Of a DNA stretch of 64,000 nucleotides, positions 22,570-34,513 are shown piece by piece (the first letter of the stretch is position 1; every line of letters starts with the position of its first letter). The position numbers were made by a program, and so were the translations under genes. The stretch is from Prostheceraeus crozeri. Taxonomy: Eukaryota > Platyhelminthes > Polycladida > Euryleptidae. The notes under the pieces were generated by a model, which made no database searches, had not been told where the DNA came from, and saw only the letters and a program-made list of their open reading frames with translations. The stretch covers positions 89,680 through 153,679 of the forward strand of contig CAJQUW010011540.1 in NCBI GenBank assembly GCA_907163375.1. Direction: 5' to 3'.

Positions 22570-23760
22570 AGCAAACACGAATATCAAAGATTGATTACAC
22601 TTCGCAGACAGAAAATGTGGGTCAAAATGTCCTCAAGAGAGTACAATATGCATGAAAGGGTTAATGTTAGTATCTGGATGGGCAACTTTCCTAGAATGAT
22701 TCTTCAGCTGCACATCTAATGGTCTACATAATAACGGGGACTGCACGAGTGAATGAAGGAACGCTCATTCCCAATAGCATGCACTTGACTGAATACTGGC
22801 GAATTGTTTTAGCTTGATAGATGACGGTTGTGTGCACTTGGATAAAACTATAGAACGATATGCAAAAAATCCATTTCATTGCTGTGAAATGCATCAGAAT
22901 CAATTGCTATACATTCAAATGCTCTAGTCCATGCAATTTATTTGTCGAGAGAAGATTATGAACCCAATGGAGAAGATTGAATACATGTATATATGCCTAG
23001 TATCAACGGCTAACAGTACAAAATCCATATTTACCCATGTCTTGTATCTAGAATATTCTTGCTACCATCGATTCAGTAGACTTTTATGTGAATTTTATTT
23101 TATTTTTTATTCCTCTGCTAGTAGTAATGTGGTGATCGAATTGTTCCAAAAATTATTTGCAAAATTCTACTATTATTGCACCTGTTTTCATGCATTCTTT
23201 ATTACTAAAAAAGCATGATTGAAATCTAAAAAGTTGACATTCTGTGTGCTTCCACAAAGAATAGCTCATAAGCGATTTGTTGTGCTCTATGATGGTTTTG
23301 GTTGCAGCTTACTTTACAGCTGATGTAACTTCTCTAACGATATGAAAGAAGCGACATCAAGACGGTGTCAAAAATCCAACCAACTGCAAATTCAACGCAG
23401 AAGAAAATATCTATATCAAAGGGGGCAGTCTGAATCAGATGTCTCAGTAAGCCTGCTCACTTGAAAGGAACTATCGAATCGATTATTTTGCGCCCAAAAT
23501 TAAGCATTTCCAATTATTCTTCTCAGCTCATCATATCACTTTCCGCATTAGATTCACTTTTTCTCATTGTTCTTTAAAATCATGCTTCTTGCTACACGCA
23601 CTTCTTCAAAAGTATCGGCAATCGTTCTGGAATAATTCCCATTTGCGTTTGTCACAGCTTCCAACTTCTATCAAATAGTGATTCTATGTAAGTTGTCCAT
23701 CCAAATACTAGCATTAAGAAGTCTGCGAAGTGTAATCAATCTTTGATATTCGTGTTTGCT
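22570..23760. mobile_element. 1.19-kb DNA element with perfect 40-bp inverted ends and TGATCA target duplication
   Basis: The first 40 bases from AGCAAACACGAATATC (22570-22609) are exactly inverted at 23721-23760. TGATCA flanks at 22564-22569 and 23761-23766. Because TGATCA is its own reverse complement, the duplication length is less certain. The ends are 5'-AG...CT-3'. The insertion interrupts the right inverted repeat of the 4.3-kb element, which resumes on both sides. A 95-codon frame (22931-23218, plus) has no known motif. Confidence 0.8.
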
Positions 23761-24070
23761 TGATCATGCCATGGACAGCTAGAATACTATCACCTGTCCA
23801 TGATCATGCTAACTAACGTGCTATGATAACGATTGATGGTTGGAAATTGGATATCAATATGTCCAATATCTTGAATCACCAATGGAATATACAGGATTTG
23901 AACTTTTACCTAATTTTCTCTAAGAGTACTCAATATTCAAACTTTTAACTTTACATACGGTACAAAAATTTGTGGGTATTTTATAATTGTATGCAAATCG
24001 TCAGCTGAATCGAATGGAAATTGGTGAAGTTACAAGCACTTTTTTCAGCACTTTTTTGGGACAACCGGTA

Positions 24071-24440
24071 TGGTGCTTCCTTGTTAGCATGGCTGCCAAA
24101 GTCACTAGAAATATAATTTTAATCAACATAGTCATGTCCTAATTTGTAGGAAGCATTGTAAATGTGACGATTTTCCTTCGCTTTCCTCATTGCGACAAAA
24201 TCATTCAATTAATTATTTCAGAAAATGCGAAAATTTCGATGTATATCTTCACGACTTTGTACCGTCTCACATGTACCATAGTGGCCATTTATGTCTACCT
24301 GAAGTTAACTCAGCGCGCCGACTGCGTTCTTTTTCCTTCTGTCTCGTTTATGATCAACAATATTTCACCTTAACAGTCGCTGCTGAATATCTTTACATGT
24401 TACCTTCTTTTCTTTCTCTGTGATATTATTGCCAATAATT
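24071..24440 (+). pseudogene. LINE 3' portion downstream of the 4.3-kb insertion
   Basis: Continuation of the split LINE: YGASLLAWLPKSLE at 24069-24112 joins directly to SQLLY at 19781. Farther on, in another frame, LHDFVPSHMYHSGHLCLPEVN and RLRSFSFCLVYD (quoted in parts) at about 24250-24350 resemble the LP..RT.R..SF end of CR1-like ORF2. It probably ends before 24440. Confidence 0.6.
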
Positions 24441-25600
24441 CGAGTGTCCTGATTTTCATTGGTACAAATGTACGCTTACTTACTTCCTTTACATTACCTG
24501 TCTACAAATTACAGTGAATTTTTTGACGCTTTTGCTTATTGAGCGCTACACCTTTGCCTAATATATTTTGATAGGCGCCAACAGCATTTGAAGTCTTTTT
24601 CCACATTCCATTTACAGATGAAACTCGATAGAATACTTTCTTCCGAAGTTAAATCATATTAATTGCAGTCATCTAATTATCTGATGCTTTGAGTCGTGTT
24701 TTTATTCATTCGTGCCAAAATCAATGCTTACCAACCTTGTTAAGCACATTAAACCAGATGGGAAATTTTAAGTTAGAAAAAGTGTTCGACAAAACTGTAA
24801 GCATCAAAGTTACCGCTAGAGCAATGAAGAGTAAGGAGATAAGCTGATTCGATATTTACGCAGTACTCGGGTTTGATACGAATCGGCGCAGTGCTGACGT
24901 TTTAAGTAACGACTGTAGAGACTTGAGACACCAATTTCATTTCAATAGAGAAGTTTTCAGGGAAATATTTCAAAAAGTCGCCAAGTACTGCTATCTCAAA
25001 CATTGCTTATTTTTGTGTATTTTTCGATTTGTCTGCAATTTAAATGACCATTGATATCAGGCTTTACACGAATTAGGATGTGCCAGATCCAAACAAAAGA
25101 TTTGGATGCAGGAGTCTCCAGAGGACGGTGAAAAGAGTCTGACATGAGGAAAGTAACACATGTAGTAACAAGAGCATTTAATGTGATAAGCCAGACACGA
25201 TAGGAGGGACAACCACACTAAACATCGATGTCAATGCTTTTTGTCATCACTTATCACCGCATTGGCAGAATTTTCAGTGGGACTCCGTAATGTGGCATCT
25301 CGAGCTTGTATAATGAAGTTCTGTCTTTCTGGCTGAGCGGTAGTACACTGATTCAGCATCATGCTGAAAGAGTATAAATTATTACATTATGTGCTAGGCT
25401 ATGCATCTGTTATGCGCAGAAAACATGTCAAGATGATATACATGTGCATGTGAAATACATGCAATTATTGTCAAATATCATTTGAACATTATGTACGGCA
25501 TCCTGATAGGCTAGCTACCATTTCACTATTCACAAAAGTACATCAAAAGTGCATGAAATCAAATGTTGGCATTGACTGTTCTTAAAAATCTTTCTAACTA
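24441..25600. other. No recognisable gene
   Basis: AT-rich. A TGGCTGAGCGGTAGTAC word at 25338 resembles a tRNA A box but no B box follows at the proper distance. A small hairpin, TTCAGCATCATGCTGAA, lies just after it. Confidence 0.4.
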
Positions 25601-25608
25601 GTGTGGAC

Positions 25609-26454
25609 CATAGAATATGCATATATTAGGTAGAGTGTCAACTCAAAAAAGTATCTGTATACAGTGAAAATTTTTTTATCAAAATATTCAGTTTTTTGAG
25701 GAGATCACGCTCCTACGGTTAAAAAAATATTTGAGCAGTTTTTAAAAATCTAAAATTTTGTCAATTTATATATTACCGACATGTAGCCCTTTTATAAGTA
25801 GCATGAAATAAGTTGGATATCAAAGGAATGAATATTTGCTAATAAGCATCCTAACTAAGTGAAATTAAGCCGATTGTCAAGGGAATTTGATGAGCCGCAT
25901 TATAATGGAAGTCTTCATGAAAAAGTCGCGATATTATTGTGCTTTTTTTGGCTGAAATTTGAAGTTTTTTATTTTATTTTCATCGATATGATTTTGTGAT
26001 TCACTAAATTTATATGTTTCATTTCTTGAATATGAATAGTGATGTGAACCCTTCAATCTTTCAAAGTTAATTGACATCGTTGTCTTTGATTATGTTCTTT
26101 TGTTCTACCAGTGGTTGGTTACCTGTGATGTGATCACACTGTAGAAAAGTGAGGTTGCGCATGAAAGTAATAACAAACTATCGAATTGATTTAACAAACA
26201 TTACCTCTCCAAGGTTGTCATGACACTGAGAATCTGTAAAATATCATCATTCTTCCTGCATTGCTGTCATGATCAGTCAATTTCGTGGTGATTTCTTCAA
26301 AACCTTCAAAACTGCAAAAATTTGCATATTTCACATTTGGTAACAATGCCTAACTGTATTCACCTCGAGTTCATGTCATAAAATCGAAAGTGTATGTACA
26401 TTTTGGATTTAATAAATGCGGAGTTACCACTCTACCTAATATACTTACTCTATG
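25609..26454. mobile_element. Non-autonomous DNA element, copy 2 (846 bp, 8-bp target duplication)
   Basis: Same family as 21162-21816: begins CATAGAAT, then TTAGGTAGAGTG, and ends CACTCTACC...TACTCTATG. GTGTGGAC flanks at 25601-25608 and 26455-26462. It carries about 200 bp absent from copy 1 in the middle (roughly 25960-26190). 8-bp duplications and CA/TG ends are seen in hAT and P families; no transposase is present to decide. Confidence 0.85.
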
Positions 26455-26462
26455 GTGTGGAC

Positions 26463-29161
26463 TGTCTTAAAACGTGGCAGGAAAGTCAAAAGCTTAGAAA
26501 ACTACTGAAATTCATGAAGATGCTAGTTAGTTTAATAAACATCTTATTAATTGGTATTTACGTGGATGTCAGTGACATGCAAAAATTGAAATTTTGTCTC
26601 ATAAAAAGAAAAAATATACATGTGAATGCCTGCTGGTCACCAATTTACCACAAATATCGGAGAAGCAAACTAAAAGAGTGATTACAAAATAATTTCATTT
26701 AATGCTAAGATATGCTGTGGACAAAGCAAATAGTGCTCACCTTCTGATTAAGTGATTTCAAAACTGTATTTTAATTGGTCTCTTCTGTTTCAAAGCATTT
26801 ATATCCAAGTTAAGGGCATTTTGGCGGGTAGTACCAAAAGTGAAGAATAACTTCTTAGCTTATCAAGTGATCTTTTTACATCACTAATTTCTCATGACGC
26901 AACTTTACAAAACCATCTTATTTCCCAGGAGGAAAAACGCCTTCTGAATGTGCTTATCATTGGAGTTGATCTATCAACCACAACGACAAATTTGATTAAT
27001 CGCAGAGAGATAAACTTACTATCCTGTAATTTTTTGAAAACGAACAAACTTTTCACCATTCAGAGCGTCACGGTACAACTCACTGCTGGACTGTTATTCA
27101 GCAGCCACTGATTCATTGATGCATTATTAAACAATTTCCTTTTGCAACTTTGGAATGATAATTTGTCAATATGATGCATCCGGCTAAGAAAACATCATTT
27201 TGAGACCGTCACATTCATGGACTCGACACAGGTAGGTCCATAACCTGCGGATGGCATCCTAGATAATTCGCAATACATACTTCGTAAATTGCATTATGAC
27301 AAAACATAGCATAAGTTAGGAAGTAATAAAAACGGTGCTTTAAAAATTTGCATCGTTGAAAATTTGGATGCCTGCAATAATTTTTCGGCAATGCTAATCA
27401 GCACTGTATTTTTTGCACATTCAAATAATCTTAAAATCCTTCATTTATGAAAAAAATGTCGAGTAGCTGATACTGTCAGTCAATTTCCATCAAAATGTTC
27501 TCTCGTATCTATGTTGAAGTCTTGCGGTCAATTCTATTGCATGTGAACAACCGGTCACAATTCATCACTAAGGAAGGTAAAGCATATGTCAAAATAATCT
27601 ATGAAACATCATATATCATACGGTGTATTGCATATTAAAATTGAATCACAACTTCAACGCGAAAATTGTATGCTAAAATATGTTGATTTAAGGCATTTTG
27701 TCAATATATACTCGTACATGTACATCGCTCTTCAGTTGCATGGTACTATTTAGTTATAGGCAGTAAGATGTGAACATTTAATAATCAAACTTGTGATATT
27801 GAATTCGATTCTATTTACCCATAAATCTAGGAATTTTTATATATAAATAATAGGTGCACATATTTACAATATGTAGGCCTTTTACACATTTTTTTAAATT
27901 TACATGCAGCCAATAATGAATCCAACATTGGGATATACAGTGTAGATGTATGTTGATTTAATGAGGTCAGAAGGTGTTCCGCTACCCTAAACCGCTAACA
28001 CGGTTTGGCAACCATTAAAGCTAAGACATTTTCATTTGGGAAGAAATGTTAGTTACTTTTCCTGAGAAGGTTTCTCAGCCAAATTAGCTTCATTTTGTAG
28101 CTCACGATTTACACTGTAGCTACCGACAAATGGAGTACTTTTCGCATTGATCACATCAAGCTAATTGTGAAAACCTTTTCATCAACCATTCATTCATATC
28201 ACAAAATTTTTCAGTTCGATGCGATTTCGGTACTAGTCATAAGGCAATTAGGAATGCCACATGAAGAATTCTCTCTTTGACACCTGTACTTTGACTTACA
28301 GCATATTTGACATTCAACGAAGTAAAAATGTTCTACATCTAAATTCTTCATAAAAACGATGCGTAATTTTGAAATGATAGAAACATCACTTATCAGTGGC
28401 TACATAAACCAGCCAAATTTTAAAGCCTGAACACCACTTTCAATTATTGTAGGCCATGTTCCTACAATAGATAATATCTGACACACATGCGATGATGGCT
28501 CTGTCGCAAATCATCAAACATAAGTCTGGAAATTCAAAACTTCTCATTTGATTTTGAGAGAGCAAGTTGTGATTATGTCGATCTGTGTACGAATTTTTGT
28601 TCAGTAATGACAGCAATAACAAGAAATTGAACGATTTCTGTGTCCCCAACAGAAACCTTGCATCGCCGCCCATGAACTCTACACTTCTACTAATCACAAT
28701 CGCTTCTGTCTCAGGTAGCGAGTCCTCACAACTGGTAGACGGCTTGTTGATTTCCTGCATGTCGAAGTGGGTACAATGAAGCAAGAAGCGATCCTGCAAA
28801 CACCAATCTGTGACATTTCATCGATTTCCTCTAAATGAACCTAAGACATCAAATTTGGATCAAACTTTGATCGCACTAACTTTATTCCGACGACATATGC
28901 ACTTTTCTTTTCACTTCAATGATGATGATTATAAAATTGAATCAGCCGATTTGCACATTCTCTGCGTGGACATGCTATGACTACCTTCGGCATGTGAATT
29001 GTGATTCTTATAATCGTGAACGATAGGATGCAAATTTGCTTTCTTTGATCATAACTGCAATTCAATGTATTCTACTTTTAAGAATCTTCTTCAAGATGAA
29101 AGTGATTTAATTTATTCAAATGCATTTATGCATTTCATTTATGGCACAGCAGTTCTTTTGT
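26463..29161. other. No gene recognised; dispersed repeat traces
   Basis: The stretch near 27675-27830 (ATATGTTGATTTAAGGC) recurs at 42915-43030. A 119-codon frame at 28440-28799 (minus) contains an uninterrupted, compositionally protein-like stretch but no known domain. Confidence 0.4.
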
Positions 29162-29701
29162 GGAAGTGCTAGTCCTATTCAACTCATTAAATGAGTACTA
29201 AAATGAGTACGAATTAAGTATTGATGCTTTCGAACCCAAAGAGTTCTAAAATAAGTACTAATATTTTCGAACTCAAAGAATACTAGATTTTAGGACTCAT
29301 TTCTTGGTCGTAGTTAGTACTAGGATTAAGTTTTCTTTCTAGTACTCATTTGAGACTACATGAATAGCACCGTACAGTATAACAATTCCGAACTTTAATT
29401 TTCACAATGGTTTTCATTAGCTATTATTCATTATAAGCAAGTAGTAAATAGATTGATTGCTTTTGATGGAAAGAGCATGAAAAACCATTAAGAAATAGAC
29501 TTTTGTATGAGAATTGCCAATGGCATGAGCAAATTTAGATATATACAGTGCACTATTTTTTATAAAGTCTCAAATGAGTGCTTGACAGAGCACTGAATCT
29601 GAGTACGAACTGCGGCTAAGAAATGAGTCCAAAATTTTAGTACTCTTTGAGCGTGAAAATATCGGTACTCATTTAGTGAGTTGCGTAGGACAAGCACCTC
29701 C
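29162..29701. mobile_element. Foldback MITE-like element, about 540 bp
   Basis: Inverted repeats of roughly 200 bp: the left end reads GGAAGTGCTAGTCCT and the right end, inverted, GGAGGTGCTTGTCCT. Both are followed by AACTCA.TAAATGAGTAC. The word AGTACTCATTT and its inverse recur inside. No target duplication can be assigned. A related partial copy of the GTACT-rich sequence lies at about 30165-30240. Confidence 0.6.
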
Positions 29702-29814
29702 GCTAAATCCCAAAATACCATACGGCATATCACACCTGCTATATCCCATGTGCACATCTAAGAACTGCTTAGGCAACTAAACATAAATGTATTTCGATCA
29801 ATAAAACATTCACT

Positions 29815-29980
29815 GGACTCAAGACGCAGTTGGTGAAGTGAGTAAACGCTGGCAAGACTGAAAGCCCAGTCAGAGATGATGGAAAACATTTGCAGAGCTC
29901 AAAGCACTGTCGTAGAGGATGGTAGACGTTTGTAGAACTCAAAGCACTGTCGGAGAGAATGGCAAGCACTCTGAAATTAG
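29815..29980. repeat. Minisatellite, about three units of 57 bp
   Basis: CTCAAAGCACTGTCG.AGAG.ATGG occurs at about 29898 and 29939 and, more diverged, near 29860 (GAAAGCCCAGTCAGAGATGATGG, quoted in part). An 83-codon frame on the minus strand owes its length to the repeat. Confidence 0.5.
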
Positions 29981-30641
29981 GAGCAAAGCACATCGAACAA
30001 GCCAACACGAACAGTGACAATAGAGACGGCGCTGTGACGTGTGATAAGCGATGTTATGGCAATGTAATCACGCACCCCGATCAATACATCGCTATTGTCC
30101 TACGCTTGTATGTCCTTCCCTTTTAGTGAGTCATTGCTATATTGATGTTTCATCATTGTAGTACTTAGTACGCTTTATAGTGCTTGTGTGAAACTAAGTT
30201 CGATCATTTTAGTACTCTTTTCATTCAGTACTCAGATTGGAACTTAAATTGAACTTTATGATTTACATTGCATACTAGAGCAGCTTGGATTCGCACATTA
30301 AATTAGTTATGTTTAGTCATCAGCTCAGGAATAATGCGTAGACTGTAACTAGCTATTTTGGAGGAGAGACGCCACCAACTGTTTATATTTCATATTAACA
30401 ATGCTCAAAGAATTGTGTATGCAAAAAATCTTTGTCATGTGTTGAGCCCTGGTGGGACATTTTTCAATTATAATCACCAAAGTCTTCTTCCTTCGAAACA
30501 ATGCGCCCGATCTTCTATGGATATCAGCGCAAATTTTCAAAATAAAAAGAATACAAAAATGCATTAATGGCACAATTAAAAATGCCCATTTTTTCTGAAT
30601 GTGAATTATCCCACCGATTTTCATTAATGGACTCGTATACT

Positions 30642-30913
30642 AATAGCAGCACACCCTCCATGATCGTGTCAAGAGTAAGTAAAGCTTTCAGCGCGCATTA
30701 TTCGCGTCATAATGCTCGCTGAAAGCTTTACTTGCTCTTGACACGATCATGGAGGGTGTGCTTCGCTGATCTTGGGGATCTTCATGCCGCGTCAGCATTT
30801 CGAAGACTGGGTTCGATTCCCAGCCGGTAAGCCACTTTTCATGGTGGTGCCAAGAGCAAGGTGCATTGAAATATTATTTCAACCTCGTGAAAGCCGGAGG
30901 CATTAAATCATTA
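30642..30913 (+). mobile_element. SINE-like insert (272 bp) with 12-bp target duplication
   Basis: GACTCGTATACT flanks at 30630-30641 and 30914-30925. The insert opens with a long hairpin (30648-30762) and then carries CTGGGTTCGATTCCCAG at 30809-30825, a perfect T-arm/B-box stem-loop of a tRNA. The remaining tRNA-like part (30763-30840) lacks a good acceptor stem. A direct repeat of 12 bp with a tRNA-like segment fits LINE-mobilised retroposition. Confidence 0.65.
30648..30762. repeat. Near-perfect 115-bp hairpin
   Basis: Arms of 54 bp around a 7-base loop (TCGCGTC at about 30702-30708). The left arm starts AGCACACCCTCCATGATCGT and the right arm ends with its exact inverse. Only two mismatches are visible. 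A transcript would fold into one long stem. Confidence 0.85.
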
Positions 30914-30999
30914 GACTCGTATACTCTTTAGTTGGTGTAGTGAACGCTTATTACACGTGTAATCAAATCATTCCATTTAGTTTAAAGGTATCATGGACT

Positions 31000-33148
31000 A
31001 GTAATTGTAGAGCCTCATATAGCCGATTCTCTTCCTTAAATTGATTGAATCTTATGATATTCTTATTCTATAGTATATGTGCGAAAACGCATTTCATTGA
31101 GAGATATTTTTACACGCTTTTAGTATGACACTGGTTTTTTCAAAAGTCCCAATCCACCACAACGATTGGTTGCATGCATTTTGTATTGCACCAACTGTTT
31201 TACTTAAGTTAGTATTGGTTTCAGACTTTTTCCCATCGTGTACATGTATTTAAGCACAGATTTTTAGCAAGAAATTCTTATGTGCTCAGAAAATTCAGTC
31301 TTAGACAGATGGTCATAGAAGATTTTTGAATTGTCGAAGAATTTAGCAATTGACCCTATGCTCATGAAACTTTCCCGTAGTCGGAAATTGCTCATAAAAG
31401 CAATGGGGATAAAGCAATGGGGATGTCTCATGAATTACAGTGAATAAAACTCTTTTAATTACCTAATTCATATTTGTTATTGAGGCATCTAGTTCCTGAC
31501 CATTATCTTTACTTGATGATTTTAAAATAGGCCTACCACTAAGCTGCTGTTGGCGGGCATGAAATGAATTACTACCTTAATTAACAATTAATTTCAAATA
31601 TTATCACTAGATAATGTAGGATTTTTTCCATCATGATTTTTTATTAAACCCGTCTGGCATACAGTTAGAGAAATGCTTACTCTTCAACAAACGGACATCA
31701 TCAGCAAGTGTTAAACTGCCACCAGCAAACTGAATGTGCTTTGATCGGATAGTCTTTTAAATAAAATTATCTGTGATTACGTCTAATGCTGTGGCTATTT
31801 AGACACTGGTTGACAGAATAATCCGCTTAACTTGTTCGGGATTTGTCACCAAATCGACAGATGGAAATTGCTCTCGCTTTATCCCTTAAACATAAACAGA
31901 GCAGCGTAATACTATCTTCCGATACCATTTCATGAAAGAAATACATAACTGTTGATATTGAAAGTGCATCGATATGTTTATACAAACATTTGCATGGAAC
32001 TTCGTTCTGATTGTGCTAGATAAAATTCAAGGTGGAAATTGAAATTTTGGCGCATCCGTAATGCTTGACATTTCATCAAACTTTTATGTTTGCTTATTGA
32101 AATCCAGAACAAATATCATGTATCTCAATATGTATGTCCATCTCAAGTATAAAGTCTCGGTTTTGAAATCGAGCTTTCTCAGGTATCAATTATCTTCTCT
32201 TTGCAAAAATTATCTGTTGCAAACTTGTTGTTTATGTAAATAAATGTGAATGTTCGCCTCGTTCATCGACTTCCAAGCAGCATTTTTTGAACTTTTACGG
32301 ATGTGTTCTGCAACAGCTTGCAATTGCCATTCACAATATGAAATAGGCCTGTGCTTTATGAGATAAAGCACAATTCCCACTTTATACAAGAACAGTATCA
32401 TTATTAGTCGCAGATGCTTTAAATGGTATTCACATTGAATAATGTTTTCAGATTATTAAACTGTAAAAGCCTTTAGCGACACCCATTATTATATCGCAGT
32501 TTTAAACTACTTCTGCAACGTGTGATATAGCTAAATTAGTGACATAATATTTTTCTTTGTATTTTTCGTATTTTTCTTTGTAATTATGTTAATCCTAAAA
32601 TGTATTTTCAAGAGTAAAGTTAATCAGACAACTGATTGCGATTCTACAAATAAAATCTTCTAAAATCAGGTAAAATCAACGGCGTCTGCAATACATGCAA
32701 CTGACCCTGCCCTTAACAATATGGATAATTTGATTTTGATATTTTTGCATTGTTTCTTTTCTCCATTCATTAAACTTCTAAATTTATTTTCTGAGCATGA
32801 AACGATTTCACTTGATAAATAGCCACAAAAATAATTCCCAAACTTCCTAACAATGACAGAGATCAAAGGCCTTCATAAAATTCTCTTTTAGTTCAAACAT
32901 GAACAGTTCTTTGTAAAACTCTCGACGGAAATTGCTAGAGAAAATTGCAAACAAGTGATTCCAAACCCAAGTTCGTGAAAGCTGTTATTTCCTTTCGTAA
33001 ATTGTTTCAGGTGTATTTACATGCTTACCGTAAATGACAATAATTTTCATCAACTCGGTCGAAATACTGGTTGTGAATTGAAGACAGGATAGCATGACAA
33101 GAAAAGTTGTTGGAGAATTGCGTTTGCAATTAAGTTCTAATTGAGTCC
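31000..33148. other. No recognisable gene
   Basis: AT-rich, with short frames only (up to about 66 codons). No motif or repeat boundary that I can define. Confidence 0.5.
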
Positions 33149-33253
33149 TTTTTTCCTGCAGGTTTTGCGAAAATTCTCCAATTGTTGGTAAAAGATGTTG
33201 TCAACATTTTTTACCAGCAATTGGAGAATTTTCGCAAAGCCTACAGGAAAAAA
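33149..33253. repeat. 105-bp palindrome with almost no loop
   Basis: The left half carries TTTTGCGAAAATTCTCCAAT and the right half its inverse, centred on 33201. A few mismatches are visible (for example CCTGCAGG against CCTACAGG). AATTG-containing sequence outside both ends (33110-33145, 33254-33300) pairs weakly, so the foldback may be up to 200 bp. Confidence 0.75.
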
Positions 33254-33784
33254 TGATGCACCCAATTGCAAATACAACATGTAGCATATTTGCTGCAATT
33301 GAGACTTGTAACCACAGAATTTGATTGTTTAATCGTATCACTTTGCTAGAAGTGCAAACTGATTCAAACAGATGGCACATGCAGGAACTTAATAAGTGGG
33401 CAAAAAGAAATTCTTAATACCTTACAGAGATAGGAAAAATAGTCGTGCGTCGCTTGCAGATTTCTCTGAATTCTTTCAAAATGCTCCGATCGCCACGATT
33501 CCTTCAGATTCGAAGAATTCAGATCATTGCGCAAAAGTTTTCTCGATAATGTTGGGTCCTCCGATCATTTTAAAAAAAGTTAGCAGGCGCATGAAAAAAC
33601 GTTCACAAACTTCTCTGCAGAACTTGACATCGTCTGTGTCTCTTTGCTGTGTGATCCGGTTGATAACAGTCACTGAAACTTTGTACAATTTGGCGTGTTT
33701 AATGTTGAACTGGCTGCTCATTGTTCGATTGCTATGGTATTTAGTCAGGAGATTGTGCCATTCCATTAACGCTACATGTCCCAA

Positions 33785-34513
33785 TTAGTCCGGCAGCCAG
33801 AACGAGTTTCTGCAGGGAACGAGGCCGAAAGTGAGACTTTCACAGAATGATGTGCACCCTATGCCTACTACGAATTGGCACGTCTGCCGAGTTCTATTGA
33901 GTTCCTCTTCTTGTCAGACAGGATCAAAGAAAAACACATGTAAATCCAATGGGACGCAGATTGCAGTTTTTGACTAAAATGAAATTTTGTATGTTTTCTC
34001 TGATTAAACGAAAAGTACCAAGTCTAGAGTCATGATTTTTGACATGGAATGTATTCAGGTCATTTCCTATGATGTGCAGATGCTTTTATCATGCATTATA
34101 TCGCCGATGTATGCGAGAATCAGGTTGAATGTGGATAAAGTAGCTCAAAATGTTTGTGTTTGCCGACATTTAGAGGCTCGCCAAATATAAATGTGTTTAG
34201 CTTTAGAGACAGGGGTGCATGAACATGAAAGGAAATGACCTGAATACATTCCATGTCAAAAATCATGACTCTAGACTTGGTACTTTTCGTTTAATCAGAG
34301 AAAACATAGAAAATTTCATTTTAACCAAAAACTGCAATCTGCGTCCCATTGGATTTACATGTGTTTTTCTTTGATCCTGTCTGACAGGAAGAGGAACTCA
34401 CTAGAACTCGACAGACGTGCCGATTCGTAGTAGGCATAGGGTGTACATTATTCTGTGAAAGTCTCACTTTCGGCCTCGTTCCCTGCAGAAACTCGTTCTG
34501 GCTGCCGGACTAA
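33785..34513. mobile_element. Foldback element with 284-bp inverted arms
   Basis: Arms 33785-34068 and 34230-34513 are equal in length and nearly identical. The ends read TTAGTCCGGCAGCCAG and CTGGCTGCCGGACTAA. The 161-bp spacer (34069-34229) is single copy and non-coding. AAT at 33783-33785 and 34513-34515 could be a 3-bp target duplication with TAGTCC ends, or TTA/TAA could belong to the termini; this is not resolved. Confidence 0.8.

Larger units (their letters stand above)
19782..24068. mobile_element. 4.3-kb inverted-repeat DNA element splitting the LINE
   Basis: Left end CCAGTTGTCCCAAAAAAGTG (19782) is matched inverted by the right end, which reads CACTTTTTTGGGACAACCGG and ends at 24068. 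TA flanks both ends (19780-19781; 24069-24070). The inverted repeats are about 350 bp: 19782-20045 pairs with 23767-24068, and 20045-20135 pairs with 22475-22569, the right arm being interrupted by a later insertion. Removing the element rejoins the LINE frame as SQLLY-GASLLAWLPKSLE, which supports the boundaries. It carries a P-type transposase remnant on the minus strand. Without its two nested insertions it would be about 2.4 kb. Confidence 0.8.

Noticed and set aside
28440-28799. 119-codon minus-strand frame as a host exon
   Set aside because: The upstream TTTGCAG could be an acceptor but lacks a clear pyrimidine tract, and no domain is recognised.
29160-30240. CRISPR-like array suggested by recurring AGTACTCATTT words
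   Set aside because: Spacing is irregular, words occur in both orientations and form a foldback, and the sequence is clearly from an animal genome.
30763-30840. Functional tRNA gene after the hairpin
   Set aside because: Only the T-arm is sound. The 5' half cannot be folded and it lies within a target-duplicated insert.
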